A stretch of 64,000 nt of DNA, taken from the NCBI GenBank assembly GCA_964470555.1, contig CAYYDG010000028.1:33114-97113 (forward strand), in the 5' to 3' direction. Below, in pieces: positions 18,564-28,418 of the stretch. This stretch comes from RBC074 sp964470555 (GTDB lineage: Bacteria > Acidobacteriota > Blastocatellia > RBC074). Position numbers and translations under genes: made by a program. The first letter of the stretch is position 1, and each line of letters opens with the position of its first letter. The notes below the pieces were generated by a model. The model did no database searches. It was given only the letters and a program-made list of their open reading frames with translations, and was not told the origin of the DNA.

Positions 18564-20039
18564 ATGACCGACTCAACAAAATCCTATCGCCGCGTAGCTA
18601 CGCTGAAAACCGCTGACGATTTCGCAGCTTACCTTTCCTCGCTTGGCGTTGATCTGCCCTTTGACCGTGAACTGCAATCCGGCGCGGACTCTCCGCTGGG
18701 GCAATCGTATCAACTCGACGGATTCACCATTGGCAACCGCTTTTCGATTTTGCCGATGGAAGGTTGGGACGGAACGCCCGATGGTCGCCCGTCCGATCTG
18801 ACCATTCGTCGCTGGAAGCATTTCGGTGAAAGCGGAGCCAAGTTGATCTGGGGCGGCGAAGCCGTCGCTGTTCGCCACGATGGCCGAGCCAATCCGAATC
18901 AGTTGGTGTTGAACGATCAAACGGCTGGCGAATTGGAAAAGCTGCGGCAAATTTTGGTTGATGCTCACCGCGAAAAATGCGGACGAACGGATGATCTGTT
19001 GATCGGGTTGCAACTAACACATTCCGGTCGTTTCTCTCGCCCCAACGGCAAAACTCTGGAATCGCGCATTCTGTATCGCCACCCGCTGCTGGATAAAAAA
19101 TTCGGCATCACGTCGGACTCGGCGATTTTCACTGACGCCGAAATTGACGCCCTGATCGGCGATTTCGCCAAAGCCTCCAAACGCGCCGAAGCCACCGGAT
19201 TCAGCTTTGTAGATTTGAAACATTGTCACGGTTATCTGGGGCATGAATTCCTGAGCGCCACAACCCGTCCTGGAAAGTACGGCGGCAGCTTTGAAAACCG
19301 CACCCGATTTTTGCGCGAACTGGTTACGGCAATTCGCCGCGAAGCTCCGAGTTTGCAATTTGGCGTGCGGCTGAGCGCCTTTGACTTTCTGCCGTTCAAA
19401 ATGGGAGGAGATAAGATCGGAGTGCCCGAAGAATTCAGTGGCCGTTACGAACACGCTTTTGGCGGCGACGCTGACCATCCGTTGGCAATCAATCTGGCCG
19501 AGGCATTTCAGTTTTTCGAATTGTTGCAGGAATTGGGAATCAAACTGGTTTGCACCACGGCGGGCAGCCCTTATTACAACCCGCACATTCAACGCCCGGC
19601 GTTGTTTCCGCCTTCGGACGGTTATATGCCGCCCGAAGACCCTCTGGTCGGCGTGGCCAGGCAAATCAAAGTCACGGCGGAATTGAAAACGCGCTTCCCG
19701 GATATGTGTGTCGTCGGTTCGGGCTACACTTATTTGCAGGAATGGCTGCCGAACGTCGGCCAGCATTTCGTTCGTACCGGTCAGGTGGATTTTGTGGGAA
19801 TTGGGCGACTGGTGTTGTCCTACCACGATCTGCCGTTTGACGTGGTCAACGGCAACAAACTGCAAACCAAACGCATCTGCCGCACCTTCAGCGATTGCAC
19901 CACAGGTCCGCGCAACGGATTGGTTTCCGGCTGTTATCCGCTCGACCCCTTTTACAAAGTCCATCCGCAAGCTGAAGAACTGAAAGCGATCAAAGAACAA
20001 CTCAAAAGAAATCAGGAGATGGAAAGTTCAGCAAGATAA
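18564..20039 (+). CDS. NADH:flavin oxidoreductase, old yellow enzyme family
   Basis: 491 residues with an FMN TIM barrel. Features are FTIGNRFSILPMEGWDGTPDG at the start of the barrel, LQLTHSGRFSRP, FSFVDLKHCHGYLGHEFLS (catalytic-type His pair), ENRTRFLRELVTAIR and a final DFVGIGRLVLSYHDLP. The C-terminus has three cysteines in ICRTFSDCTTGPRNGLVSGC. They are reminiscent of, but not equal to, the Fe-S motif of 2,4-dienoyl-CoA reductases. It probably reduces an activated C=C bond; the true substrate is unknown. Confidence 0.88.
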   Translation: MTDSTKSYRRVATLKTADDFAAYLSSLGVDLPFDRELQSGADSPLGQSYQLDGFTIGNRFSILPMEGWDGTPDGRPSDLTIRRWKHFGESGAKLIWGGEAVAVRHDGRANPNQLVLNDQTAGELEKLRQILVDAHREKCGRTDDLLIGLQLTHSGRFSRPNGKTLESRILYRHPLLDKKFGITSDSAIFTDAEIDALIGDFAKASKRAEATGFSFVDLKHCHGYLGHEFLSATTRPGKYGGSFENRTRFLRELVTAIRREAPSLQFGVRLSAFDFLPFKMGGDKIGVPEEFSGRYEHAFGGDADHPLAINLAEAFQFFELLQELGIKLVCTTAGSPYYNPHIQRPALFPPSDGYMPPEDPLVGVARQIKVTAELKTRFPDMCVVGSGYTYLQEWLPNVGQHFVRTGQVDFVGIGRLVLSYHDLPFDVVNGNKLQTKRICRTFSDCTTGPRNGLVSGCYPLDPFYKVHPQAEELKAIKEQLKRNQEMESSAR

Positions 20040-20205
20040 CCGTCCTGGACTTTCCCTTGTCGAAATTCTTCTTGCCACGATTTGGCAAAAGTCTTACCAT
20101 CCGTTCGCCTTTGAAGGAAGTATCCCGACCCGGTTCAAAGTCATTATCACTTCTGCTTTGAACTAAAATCTCGAAAAGCAACAACGCAGTACCCCGGAGA
20201 CGCCC

Positions 20206-21315
20206 ATGCCGTTCGACAACGAGTTCACCATCGGAATCGAAGAAGAATTTCAGATCATTGACCCGCAAACCCGCGAATTGCGTTCGCGGGTGAACGAAAT
20301 TCTGGAAGAAGGCCAGATGCTGCTCGGCGAGCAGGTCAAGCCCGAAATGCACCAGTCCATGATCGAAGTCGGCACGGGCATTTGCCGCGACGTCAAAGAA
20401 GCCCGGCAGGATGTCATCAAACTTCGCCGGGCGATTGCCGAATTGGCGCATCGGAAAGGGCTGGCGATTGTCGCGGCTTCGACACATCCGATTTCACATT
20501 GGGCGGATCAGCGTATCACCGAAAACGAGCGGTACTACCAGTTGATCGAAGAATTGCAGCATTCCGCCCGAGCATTGTTGATCTTTGGCATGCACGTTCA
20601 CGTCGGAGTCGCCGACCGTGAAGCCGCCATTGCCGTCATGAACGCAGCGCGGTACATGCTCCCGCACATTTACGCGTTGACGACCAGTTCGCCGTTCTGG
20701 ATTGGCCGCAACACCGGCATGAAAAGTTATCGGTACGAAGTCTTCAAACAATTTCCCCGCACCGGCATCCCTGATTATTTCAACTCGGTCGGTGAATTCG
20801 ACAGCTACGTCAATCTGCTGATTAAAACCGGCTGCATTGATAACGGCAAAAAGATTTGGTGGGACGTGCGCCCGCACCACGTGTACCCGACGCTGGAATT
20901 TCGCATTTGCGACATTCCCACCAAAGTGGACGAAACCATTGCCATTGCCGCTCTGTTTCAGGCGCTGACCGCCAAATTGTACAAGCTCTATCGCCAGAAC
21001 ATGGGATTCCGGCTGTATCGCCGCGCTTTGATCGAAGAAAACAAATGGCGTGCGGCGCGCTACGGACTAGACGGCAATCTGATTGATTTCGGCAAACGCG
21101 AAGAAGTCCCGCTTCGAAAATTGATCGTCGAATTGCTGGAGTTCATTGATGACGTGGTGGATGAACTCGGCAGCCGAGAAGAAATCAATTACGTTCACAA
21201 GATTCTGGAACATGGAACCAGCGCCGACCGCCAGTTGCGCGTGTACCACCAAACCGGTGACTTGAAAGCCGTCGTGGATTTGCTTATGAAAGAAACCCTG
21301 GAAGGCGTGTTCTAG
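20206..21315 (+). CDS. ybdK: Carboxylate-amine ligase, YbdK family
   Basis: 369 residues of the GCS2 branch of ATP-dependent glutamate-cysteine-ligase-like enzymes. Motifs are FTIGIEEEFQIIDP at the N-terminus, HQSMIEVGTGICRDVKEAR, AASTHPISHWADQRIT, FGMHVHVGV and HHVYPTLEFRICDIPT. E. coli YbdK has weak glutamate-cysteine ligase activity; the natural product here is uncertain. A GGAGACG site precedes the ATG. The neighbours give no pathway hint. Confidence 0.88.
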   Translation: MPFDNEFTIGIEEEFQIIDPQTRELRSRVNEILEEGQMLLGEQVKPEMHQSMIEVGTGICRDVKEARQDVIKLRRAIAELAHRKGLAIVAASTHPISHWADQRITENERYYQLIEELQHSARALLIFGMHVHVGVADREAAIAVMNAARYMLPHIYALTTSSPFWIGRNTGMKSYRYEVFKQFPRTGIPDYFNSVGEFDSYVNLLIKTGCIDNGKKIWWDVRPHHVYPTLEFRICDIPTKVDETIAIAALFQALTAKLYKLYRQNMGFRLYRRALIEENKWRAARYGLDGNLIDFGKREEVPLRKLIVELLEFIDDVVDELGSREEINYVHKILEHGTSADRQLRVYHQTGDLKAVVDLLMKETLEGVF

Positions 21316-21610
21316 CCTTACGATTTGTGAATCGTCTTTGAGTTCGTCCGACATGAAAATGCCGAAGCAGTTTTGTTGTTCTCGGCAGTAACTCATGACG
21401 AAAGTTTATTGACGACAAAGACAGTTCAGGTTCTCTCGCCCCACACTTCACTACCCCCGCTGATGCCCCGCCGAGAAAAGTTGTCGAACTCGTGCCATTG
21501 AGTTTGGCCAATAGTTCCTTCAATGCAGTCTGATGCTCGCCAACGCACCGCAGCGGTGTCCCCGACCGTCTTGTCCGAAGCTGGAACTGCGAGCGCAAGT
21601 GGTGCCTGTT

Positions 21611-24475
21611 ATGAAAAGATGGTCAACAATTTCTTTAGTGTTAGTTGCGATTTTCGCTTCCATGCTGATGGTCGTTCGGTTGCTGGTTCCGGTGATGGGA
21701 TTGGGCGGCATCGAAAACGAATGGCTCAGCCCGCTGTCGCGATTGATGCCCTTTGCGGCCATGGCTGTGACGACATCCATCGTCTTGCTGGTGTTGTCGT
21801 TTCGCTGGCAAGTAAAACCCGTTTACCCGGAAGCGACGCGACTGGTGGACGAAGCTGAAAAATGGAGTGAGCGATTCGTCATTGGCGAAGAACTGGAACG
21901 TGCCAATGCTTTCGTTCCGCAAATCGAAGACACCAGCGAACCCTCCACGCAAACCAGCTTCACAAGTTTGCCGATCAGTTCGACCGCCAGAATGGAAACG
22001 ACCATTGAATCTGAACCCCGCATCGAACCTGATTTCGCCGTTGCAACCGCGACGCAATCACACACAAATGTCACACTTGCCGCCTGGGAATCACCTCACA
22101 TCGCATTTGACACTCCAGGCGAGCACAGCAAACTCGAAACAGCAGACACCGCCGATCAAGATATGAACGACGTCCTCACAGAACCAGTTGCCTGCCTCAA
22201 CGGAACGCCAGCGACGTTGGCGAATTCTTTCAATCAATTGCCGCCTTCATTGCCGGAATTCGCCGGTCGGTCGTTTGAACTGGCCGAGTTGATGGCGGCG
22301 CGATCCAATACTGAAAACAAGGTTCTCAGTTTGCAGGGGTTGGGCGGCGTAGGAAAAACCACGCTGGCCTTGAAGCTGGCGCATCAGCTTGCGCCGCATT
22401 ATCCAGACGCGCAGTTTTTCGTTGACCTGAAAGGCGCAAGCCCCAAACCGCTGTCTGTCGCCGAAGCCCAATCGCACGTCATTCGCGCGTATATGCCCGC
22501 CGCGCGCCTGCCGGAAAACGAAGCGGAACTCGGCAAGCTCTATCAATCGGTACTCAGCGGCAAACGGGCGTTGCTGTTATTCGACAATGCGGCCAACACC
22601 CAACAGGTCGCGCCGCTGCTGGCAGGCAATTGTTCCCTGTTGATTGTCACTTCGCGCCAGCATTTGTCGTTGCCGGGAATGTTCGCCAGCCGGTTGGACA
22701 ATCTGCCTGCGTCTGAAGCTCAGGAATTGCTGCGTCGTTTATTGCCGACCATAGGCGACAAAGCCATAAGGTTGGCGGAATTGTGCGGTCATCTGCCATT
22801 GGCATTGCGGCTGGCTGCCAGCGCGCTGACGCAAAATCCTGAACTCGGCATCGAAGAATACGCATTGAAATTGATTCGGTGGAATTCTCAAGAAGGCGCG
22901 CGTCGTCCCGTGGACGCCGTTCTGCGCACCAGTTACGAGATGCTGTCGCCGGGTTTGCGAAAACTCTGGCGAACGCTGGCCGTGTTTACCGATTCGCTGG
23001 ACATCAACGCCGCAGCAGCCGTTTGGAAAATTCATCCTGAACGCGCAGCCAACGCGCTGGATCGGTTGATGGCGTACAGCCTGGTCGAACGAAACCGGGC
23101 GACGGGACGTTACCGATTGCATGATCTGATGACGCTGTTTGCCGAAACTTCGCTGAACGGACAGGAACGAGCCATCGCGCGACATCATCACGCGGCGCAT
23201 TACCAAAGCGTGCTGCACGAAGCCGACGCGCTGTACGAACAGGGCGGAGAGTTTTTGAAACAGGGACTGGAGTTGGTTGATCTGGAATGGCAGAACATTC
23301 AAACGGCGCAGACCTGGGCGGCAACGCAATTTGAATTCAATCGCATGGCTTGCGAATTGTGCAATTCGTTTCCGGACGCCGGTCGGTATGTGTTGGACTT
23401 GCGCCAGCATCCGCGCGAACGCATTCGCTGGAGCGAGGCCGCGCTGGCCGCTTCGGGCAAAATGCAACGCCGACGTTCGGTCAGCAAGCATTTGATTGCG
23501 CTCGGTGATTCTTATGCCGACCTGAGCGAGTTTCACCATTCGATTGAATGTTACGAACAGGCGCTGGAAATCGCGCGCGAAGCCAAAGACCGGCGTTGCG
23601 AAACCGACGCCTTGATCGGGCTTGGCACGACGCATTATCTGGGCGGCGATTTGCCGCGAGCGCGCCAACTGCACGAATTCGCGCTGCAAACTGCGCGCGA
23701 ACTCAATGACCAACGTGCCGAAGCAAACGCGCTTGGCGCTTTAGGATTGACGCTTTACGCCATGGGCGACGCGCGCCAAGCGACCGATTTGCTGGAAAAA
23801 CAACTGCATCTGGCGCGCGAACTCGGCGACCGGCGCAGCGAAGCCGGCGCGCTCGGCGGCCTGGGTCTGACGCATTACGCGCTGGACGACGCGCAAATGG
23901 CTATTGACCTGCTCAACGAACAACTCAGCATCACACGGGAAATCGGCGACCGCCGAGGCGAAGCCCAGGCGCTGTCGAATCTGGGACAGGCCTGGGCGAG
24001 TTTGAAGGAGTATGAACGCGCAATCAGTTCGCACGAACAATCGCTGGCCATCGCCCGCGAACTCGGTGACCGGCGCAGCGAAGCCAACGCACTCGGCGGT
24101 TCTGGACTGGCGCATTATCGCAACGGCAACGCACCGCAGGCGATTGAACTGCTCGAACGCCAGCGATTGCTGGCCGCTGAAATCGGCGACCGTCGCAGCG
24201 AAGTGTCGGCATTGACCAACCTGGGCGAAGCTTACACCGCCACCGGCGAAGCCAATCGGGCGGTTGAATTGCTCCGCCAGGCATTCAACATCGCCAGTGA
24301 AATCAGCGATGTCGCCGGACAAGCGACGGCCTTGTTCAATCAGGCGGTGGCGATGAACACCATAGGCAATCGCGCACAGGCGATGGAACTGGCGCAATCC
24401 GCGCTCGAATTATTCGAAGTCGCCGAACATCCGGCGGCTGAAACCGTGCGGCGGCGATTGGTTGAATGGCAATAG
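21611..24475 (+). CDS. Membrane-anchored STAND ATPase with TPR repeats
   Basis: About 954 residues. Two N-terminal membrane segments (SLVLVAIFASMLMVVRLLV; FAAMAVTTSIVLLVLSF) are followed by a variable linker of about 150 residues. The NB-ARC NTPase has P-loop GLGGVGKTTLALKL, Walker B RALLLFDNA, sensor LLIVTSR and GHLPLALRLAASAL, then a winged-helix region (LMAYSLVERNRATGRYRLHDL). From about residue 640 there are about eight TPR units of 40 residues (EIGDRRGEAQALSNLGQAWA type). Such proteins are ligand-triggered signal switches, some in phage defence, others AfsR-like regulators. No effector domain is recognised, so the output is unknown. The ATG at 21611 is chosen because the membrane segment follows it. 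Confidence 0.88.
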   Translation: MKRWSTISLVLVAIFASMLMVVRLLVPVMGLGGIENEWLSPLSRLMPFAAMAVTTSIVLLVLSFRWQVKPVYPEATRLVDEAEKWSERFVIGEELERANAFVPQIEDTSEPSTQTSFTSLPISSTARMETTIESEPRIEPDFAVATATQSHTNVTLAAWESPHIAFDTPGEHSKLETADTADQDMNDVLTEPVACLNGTPATLANSFNQLPPSLPEFAGRSFELAELMAARSNTENKVLSLQGLGGVGKTTLALKLAHQLAPHYPDAQFFVDLKGASPKPLSVAEAQSHVIRAYMPAARLPENEAELGKLYQSVLSGKRALLLFDNAANTQQVAPLLAGNCSLLIVTSRQHLSLPGMFASRLDNLPASEAQELLRRLLPTIGDKAIRLAELCGHLPLALRLAASALTQNPELGIEEYALKLIRWNSQEGARRPVDAVLRTSYEMLSPGLRKLWRTLAVFTDSLDINAAAAVWKIHPERAANALDRLMAYSLVERNRATGRYRLHDLMTLFAETSLNGQERAIARHHHAAHYQSVLHEADALYEQGGEFLKQGLELVDLEWQNIQTAQTWAATQFEFNRMACELCNSFPDAGRYVLDLRQHPRERIRWSEAALAASGKMQRRRSVSKHLIALGDSYADLSEFHHSIECYEQALEIAREAKDRRCETDALIGLGTTHYLGGDLPRARQLHEFALQTARELNDQRAEANALGALGLTLYAMGDARQATDLLEKQLHLARELGDRRSEAGALGGLGLTHYALDDAQMAIDLLNEQLSITREIGDRRGEAQALSNLGQAWASLKEYERAISSHEQSLAIARELGDRRSEANALGGSGLAHYRNGNAPQAIELLERQRLLAAEIGDRRSEVSALTNLGEAYTATGEANRAVELLRQAFNIASEISDVAGQATALFNQAVAMNTIGNRAQAMELAQSALELFEVAEHPAAETVRRRLVEWQ

Positions 24476-24956
24476 GCAAAAGACGATTGATTGCCGAGCA
24501 GAATTTGCCTGCTTTCTATTTTCCATTTTTGATTGGTCATTTGTCATTGCTCAGGTCAGATCAAACTGACAGAGACAACCATCAAAAAGAATGAATCGAA
24601 CCGGCGACGATTTGGCAGACGCCTGCATGCCTCCGTAACGAAACCAGGAACCTCGAGTTGGCTTGAAAGCTGGAAATAACCTGTGGTGGACTGAATCGGG
24701 GTGGAAAATTCAGTCACGGCGATAAGGCGATAAAAAAACCTGGTTATGTGCTGCTTGTTACTTTTGAGTTGGCCGCGCGCTACTTCAGGAAGAAGCAGCG
24801 CGCGGAATATGCTCCTGCTCAAAGCCAGTCGTAGAAGTATTTTCAGGTTTTGTGTTTTTTGTGAAAGACTTGCTCTCTCAAACGCAAACGCAGTTTGGAT
24901 GCGATTTGATCTTTTTTGGGGGGGGGAGGAGCAGGAGCTTGAAGTGTTTGGTTTTG
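24476..24956. other. Intergenic region with hairpin and T6G9 tract
   Basis: 481 bases between the convergent STAND and glutathione peroxidase genes. It holds a perfect 9-bp inverted repeat, CCGCGCGCT (24773-24781) with AGCGCGCGG (24797-24805). It also holds a mononucleotide block of six T and nine G at about 24912-24926. Short open frames exist on both strands, but none has a recognisable protein or ribosome-binding site. Confidence 0.6.
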
Positions 24957-25559
24957 CTACTTCAGCGCCTGTTCAATCGCTTGAGTGACCTTCGGGCTTT
25001 CGGGTTTGTCACCTGAATCGAATCGCGCAATCGGATTCCCATTCTTGTCAATCAGAAACTTGTTGAAGTTCCATTTGATGTCACCGGCGAAGTTCGGATT
25101 GGTTTCCTTGTCGGTCAGGAATTTATACAGCGGATGAATGTCCGCGCCTTTGGCCGACAATTTGGCGAACATCGGGAACGTCACGTTGTATTTCATCGAG
25201 CAGAATTCCTTGATTTCGGCTTCGGTGCCGGGTTCCTGGCCGCCGAAATTGTTCGCCGGGAAACCGAGCACGACCAGCCCTTGCGACTGGTATTGCTGAT
25301 GAATCTTTTGCAGCCCTTCGTATTGCGGCGTGTACCCGCACTGGCTGGCGACGTTGACGATCAACAACACTTTTCCTTTGTACTCGCCAAGCGTCGTCGG
25401 TTTGCCGTCAATGGTTTTCAGCGAAACGTCGTAAATGGATTTCATAACTTTTTGAGTTTGAGCATTGCCTGCAGCCGGTTCGTCCATCAGCCAGAACGCG
25501 CTCGCGCCCAGCATGGCCAAGCCGACCACCAAGCCGAAAACAACAGTGATTCGTTTCAT
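24957..25559 (-). CDS. Glutathione peroxidase family, exported or anchored
   Basis: 200 residues. The N-terminal hydrophobic segment (VVFGLVVGLAMLGASAFWLM) suggests export. The thioredoxin-fold domain has VNVASQCGYTPQY with the catalytic Cys (not Sec), FPANNFGGQEPGTEAEI with the active-site Gln, and IKWNFNKFLIDKNG with the Trp and Asn of the tetrad. Bacterial members of this length usually use thioredoxin to reduce lipid or organic peroxides. A CGGAG site precedes the ATG. The organism appears to make selenoproteins, yet this GPx keeps Cys. Confidence 0.92.
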   Translation of the reverse strand: MKRITVVFGLVVGLAMLGASAFWLMDEPAAGNAQTQKVMKSIYDVSLKTIDGKPTTLGEYKGKVLLIVNVASQCGYTPQYEGLQKIHQQYQSQGLVVLGFPANNFGGQEPGTEAEIKEFCSMKYNVTFPMFAKLSAKGADIHPLYKFLTDKETNPNFAGDIKWNFNKFLIDKNGNPIARFDSGDKPESPKVTQAIEQALK

Positions 25560-25715
25560 TCAAAATCTCCGAGTTGAAAAAGGGGTGTTTGCTGCGCGCA
25601 GTATATTCGATGAACGGAAATGGGCAAAAACGGCGAATCGGTTGAATTTGGGGATGAACGAACGGCTGGACAAATCAGACATCAAACGTTCCAATTGTGG
25701 CGAAGGCGAAAATTT

Positions 25716-27005
25716 ATGAGCAAACAAACAAACAAGCGAAAATCCGGCGGCAAACAGGCTGCTACGCCGGAAAGCGGGCGCCGGAAATTTCTGCTGATTG
25801 GAGCCGGCGCCTTGGTTGCGGCGGGAGCCGGAGCGGCTGGATACAAACTCGGCTGGTTTGCCCGTCCGGCTTCGTATGAAAGCGCGCTAGCCGCGGCGAA
25901 CCAAATGTTGGAACAACGCGCGCGCGAAATCGGCAACGCTTCGGTGTTGATTCACGCCGTGCGCGGTTTGGGCAAAAACTTCAAACTGGCCGACGGTTCC
26001 AGCGCCGTCGAGCATCTGTGTTCGCGGTACGCGGCGGACAAAGAGGTCAACGGCAAACGCTATGTGTATTTCAAACGCGATGCCGAAGTTCACGAAAACA
26101 GTTTCCTCAAAACCTTCCTCGAAGCCGGAGTCAGTTCGACTCAACCGGTGACGGTTGGTTCGATGCGCTATACGCTGGCGGATGTGGCTGAAAGCGGCAA
26201 AGCGTTGTTTCGCTGCGATGCGCTGGATTTGTTCAAATTCGACGCCAACGAATTTCGTTACGATCCGAATTACAAGGAACCGCAAGGCCAACCGGCGGGC
26301 GGCAAAGGCGAACTGGTACATGAACATCTACCGTGGGGATTGATCGCGTTTTCGATCTTGATGAAACCGGGCGAAGCGTATTGGACGAATGCTTATGGCG
26401 AGGCGTTGAATCTGCCGATCATCGCCGACCGCTCTCTGGCTGAATACGAAACCACCTGTGCGCTGGGCGAACGCGAATTGAAAGCCGAACGAATGGCTCC
26501 GACGAATTTCCGCGACGCGATCAAAAAATACAGTTGCTTCGGGCTGCATTCGGTTTACGGGTTTTTGTCGCTGGTCAGGCACGGGTACACGAACAACAAT
26601 TTGCCGGAGCGCGTCAATCGTATGCTGGATTTGCTGACGTATCGGTTGAAAGGTGACGCCGAAGCCATTAATGCCGAGTATGCCGCTGCCGGAGCCAATG
26701 CTCCAAAAGAACAGGTCGAAGCCTTTCGCGTGCGCGCGCTGGTCAAACATTACGGCCATGCTTTCGAAGCGATCAATTACGCCAAGCTGCACAAACTGAT
26801 TAGCTTCACCGCCGACCAGCAACGCCGTATCAGCGAGGGCGAGCAGGCGTTTTACGACAGCTTGGTCAAATTGCAATCGTTGGATTGGACGATGATGAAA
26901 AACAAGCTCGGCGAAAAATTCGTCAGCGACATTGTCATCGCCCTCGGCCACGCCGCGCGCGCGTTGAAACTGCTGACTCCGCAAAATCCTGACACCATAG
27001 CTTAA
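25716..27005 (+). CDS. Unknown exported protein with Tat-like signal
   Basis: 429 residues without a recognised domain. The N-terminus is basic and contains SGRRKFLLIGAGALVAAGAG, which fits a twin-arginine signal or membrane anchor. The mature part is alpha-rich with tryptophans and cysteines (FRCDALDLFKFDANEFRYD; ETTCALGERELKAERM; KKYSCFGLHSVYGFLSLVRH). The GAAGG site upstream supports the ATG at 25716 over an in-frame start at 25620. It ends 7 bases before xseA, so it may be co-transcribed. Possibly a metal- or cofactor-containing exported enzyme, but that is a guess. Confidence 0.75.
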   Translation: MSKQTNKRKSGGKQAATPESGRRKFLLIGAGALVAAGAGAAGYKLGWFARPASYESALAAANQMLEQRAREIGNASVLIHAVRGLGKNFKLADGSSAVEHLCSRYAADKEVNGKRYVYFKRDAEVHENSFLKTFLEAGVSSTQPVTVGSMRYTLADVAESGKALFRCDALDLFKFDANEFRYDPNYKEPQGQPAGGKGELVHEHLPWGLIAFSILMKPGEAYWTNAYGEALNLPIIADRSLAEYETTCALGERELKAERMAPTNFRDAIKKYSCFGLHSVYGFLSLVRHGYTNNNLPERVNRMLDLLTYRLKGDAEAINAEYAAAGANAPKEQVEAFRVRALVKHYGHAFEAINYAKLHKLISFTADQQRRISEGEQAFYDSLVKLQSLDWTMMKNKLGEKFVSDIVIALGHAARALKLLTPQNPDTIA

Positions 27006-27012
27006 ACCGACA

Positions 27013-28398
27013 ATGAACGATGCCGCTTCCAAAATGATGGCCGCGCTGTTTGCCGAAGACGAAGTGTTGTCGGTCGGCGAACTGACCGAACGCATCAAGG
27101 ATCATTTGGAAAGTGAGTTCTTCGCCCTCACCGTACAGGGCGAAATTTCCAACTACAAAAATCATCACTCCGGCCACTGGTATTTCACGTTGAAAGACGC
27201 CGACGCGCAGCTTCGCGGAGTGTTCTTTCGCCAATGGAATCGGTTGATGCGTTTCGAGCCGGAAAACGGTTTGGAAGTTCGCGTTCGCGGGCGGCTGACC
27301 GTGTATGAACCGCGCGGCGAATACCAGATAGTCGTTGAAACGATGGAACCGGTCGGCGTGGGCGCGTTGCAACTGGCGTTTGAACAGCAGGTCAAACGGT
27401 TGGCGGCGGAAGGACTGTTTGACGAAGAGCGCAAACGCCCATTGCCGATGTTGCCGCGCCGGATTGGCATTGTGACTTCGCCAGTGGGCGCTGCGTTGCA
27501 GGACATGCTGCACATTCTGGAACGTCGCAATCGCGGCGTTCACGTGCTGGTCACGCCGGTCAAGGTGCAGGGCACGGGAGCGGCGCATGAAATCGCCGAC
27601 GCGATTCGATTGTTGAACTTGTATTCGGAAAAATCCGGCCAGAACGTGGACGTCATCATCATCGGACGCGGTGGCGGTTCGATGGAAGATTTGTGGGCGT
27701 TCAACGAAGAGCAGGTGGCGCGCGCCATTTTCAATTCCAACATTCCCGTGGTGTCTGCCGTTGGCCACGAAACCGATTTCACGATTGCCGATCTGGTGGC
27801 GGATTTGCGCGCGCCAACGCCTTCTGCGGCAGCGGAACTGGTCACGCGCGAAGCCAGCGAGCTTGCCGCGCGCGTCGAATCGTTGCAGGCAAGTTTGCAA
27901 CGCGCGATCAATTATTACCTGTTGCGGCTTCGTTCGGAATTGCGCGATCTGGTTGAAAGTCGCGGCTTTGCGACGACGGTCAATTCGATAGTTTCGACGG
28001 CGGCGCGGTGCCGGGAACTGGAAACGCGCATCACCGAATCGCTGAGAACCGGATTGCAGAAAACGCGACAGCGATTGCACGAAGCGCAAACCCGTTTGGC
28101 AGCGACTGATTTGCGCGCACCGCTGGCGCTCAAAACGGGCAAGGTCGAACATCTGGAACAACGACTCGATGCTGCTTGGCGTCGTTCGATGGAAAATCGC
28201 TGGCACAGGTTGATGCTGACCGCCAGCACGTTGGACGCACTGTCGCCGCTGTCAGTGTTGGGACGCGGGTATGTGTTGGTAAAAGACGATACGGAAAAAC
28301 TGGTTCCGCGAGCGGCAGGGTTGATTGAAGGTCAACATCTGAAACTGCGATTTGAAGACGGCGAAATCGGTTGCCGCGTAACTGAATCGAAAATCTGA
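27013..28398 (+). CDS. xseA: Exodeoxyribonuclease VII large subunit
   Basis: 461 residues. The N-terminal OB-fold contains LSVGELTERIKDHLESEF and VQGEISNYKNHHSGHWYFTLKD. The catalytic domain has PRRIGIVTSPVGAALQDML, IIIGRGGGSMEDLWAFN and VVSAVGHETDFTIADLVAD, followed by a long coiled-coil and the C-terminal barrel (SPLSVLGRGYVLV). It degrades single-stranded DNA together with XseB, whose gene follows after 20 bases. The length is standard. Confidence 0.97.
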   Translation: MNDAASKMMAALFAEDEVLSVGELTERIKDHLESEFFALTVQGEISNYKNHHSGHWYFTLKDADAQLRGVFFRQWNRLMRFEPENGLEVRVRGRLTVYEPRGEYQIVVETMEPVGVGALQLAFEQQVKRLAAEGLFDEERKRPLPMLPRRIGIVTSPVGAALQDMLHILERRNRGVHVLVTPVKVQGTGAAHEIADAIRLLNLYSEKSGQNVDVIIIGRGGGSMEDLWAFNEEQVARAIFNSNIPVVSAVGHETDFTIADLVADLRAPTPSAAAELVTREASELAARVESLQASLQRAINYYLLRLRSELRDLVESRGFATTVNSIVSTAARCRELETRITESLRTGLQKTRQRLHEAQTRLAATDLRAPLALKTGKVEHLEQRLDAAWRRSMENRWHRLMLTASTLDALSPLSVLGRGYVLVKDDTEKLVPRAAGLIEGQHLKLRFEDGEIGCRVTESKI

Positions 28399-28418
28399 TG
28401 GGTAAAGCTTGAAATCTT

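Noticed and set aside
24746..24988. 80-codon frame across the T6G9 tract
   Set aside because: No conserved features and low coding quality; it runs into the convergent glutathione peroxidase gene.
24957..25559. Glutathione peroxidase as a second selenoprotein
   Set aside because: The catalytic position is an ordinary Cys codon (NVASQCGYT), and the frame has no internal TGA.
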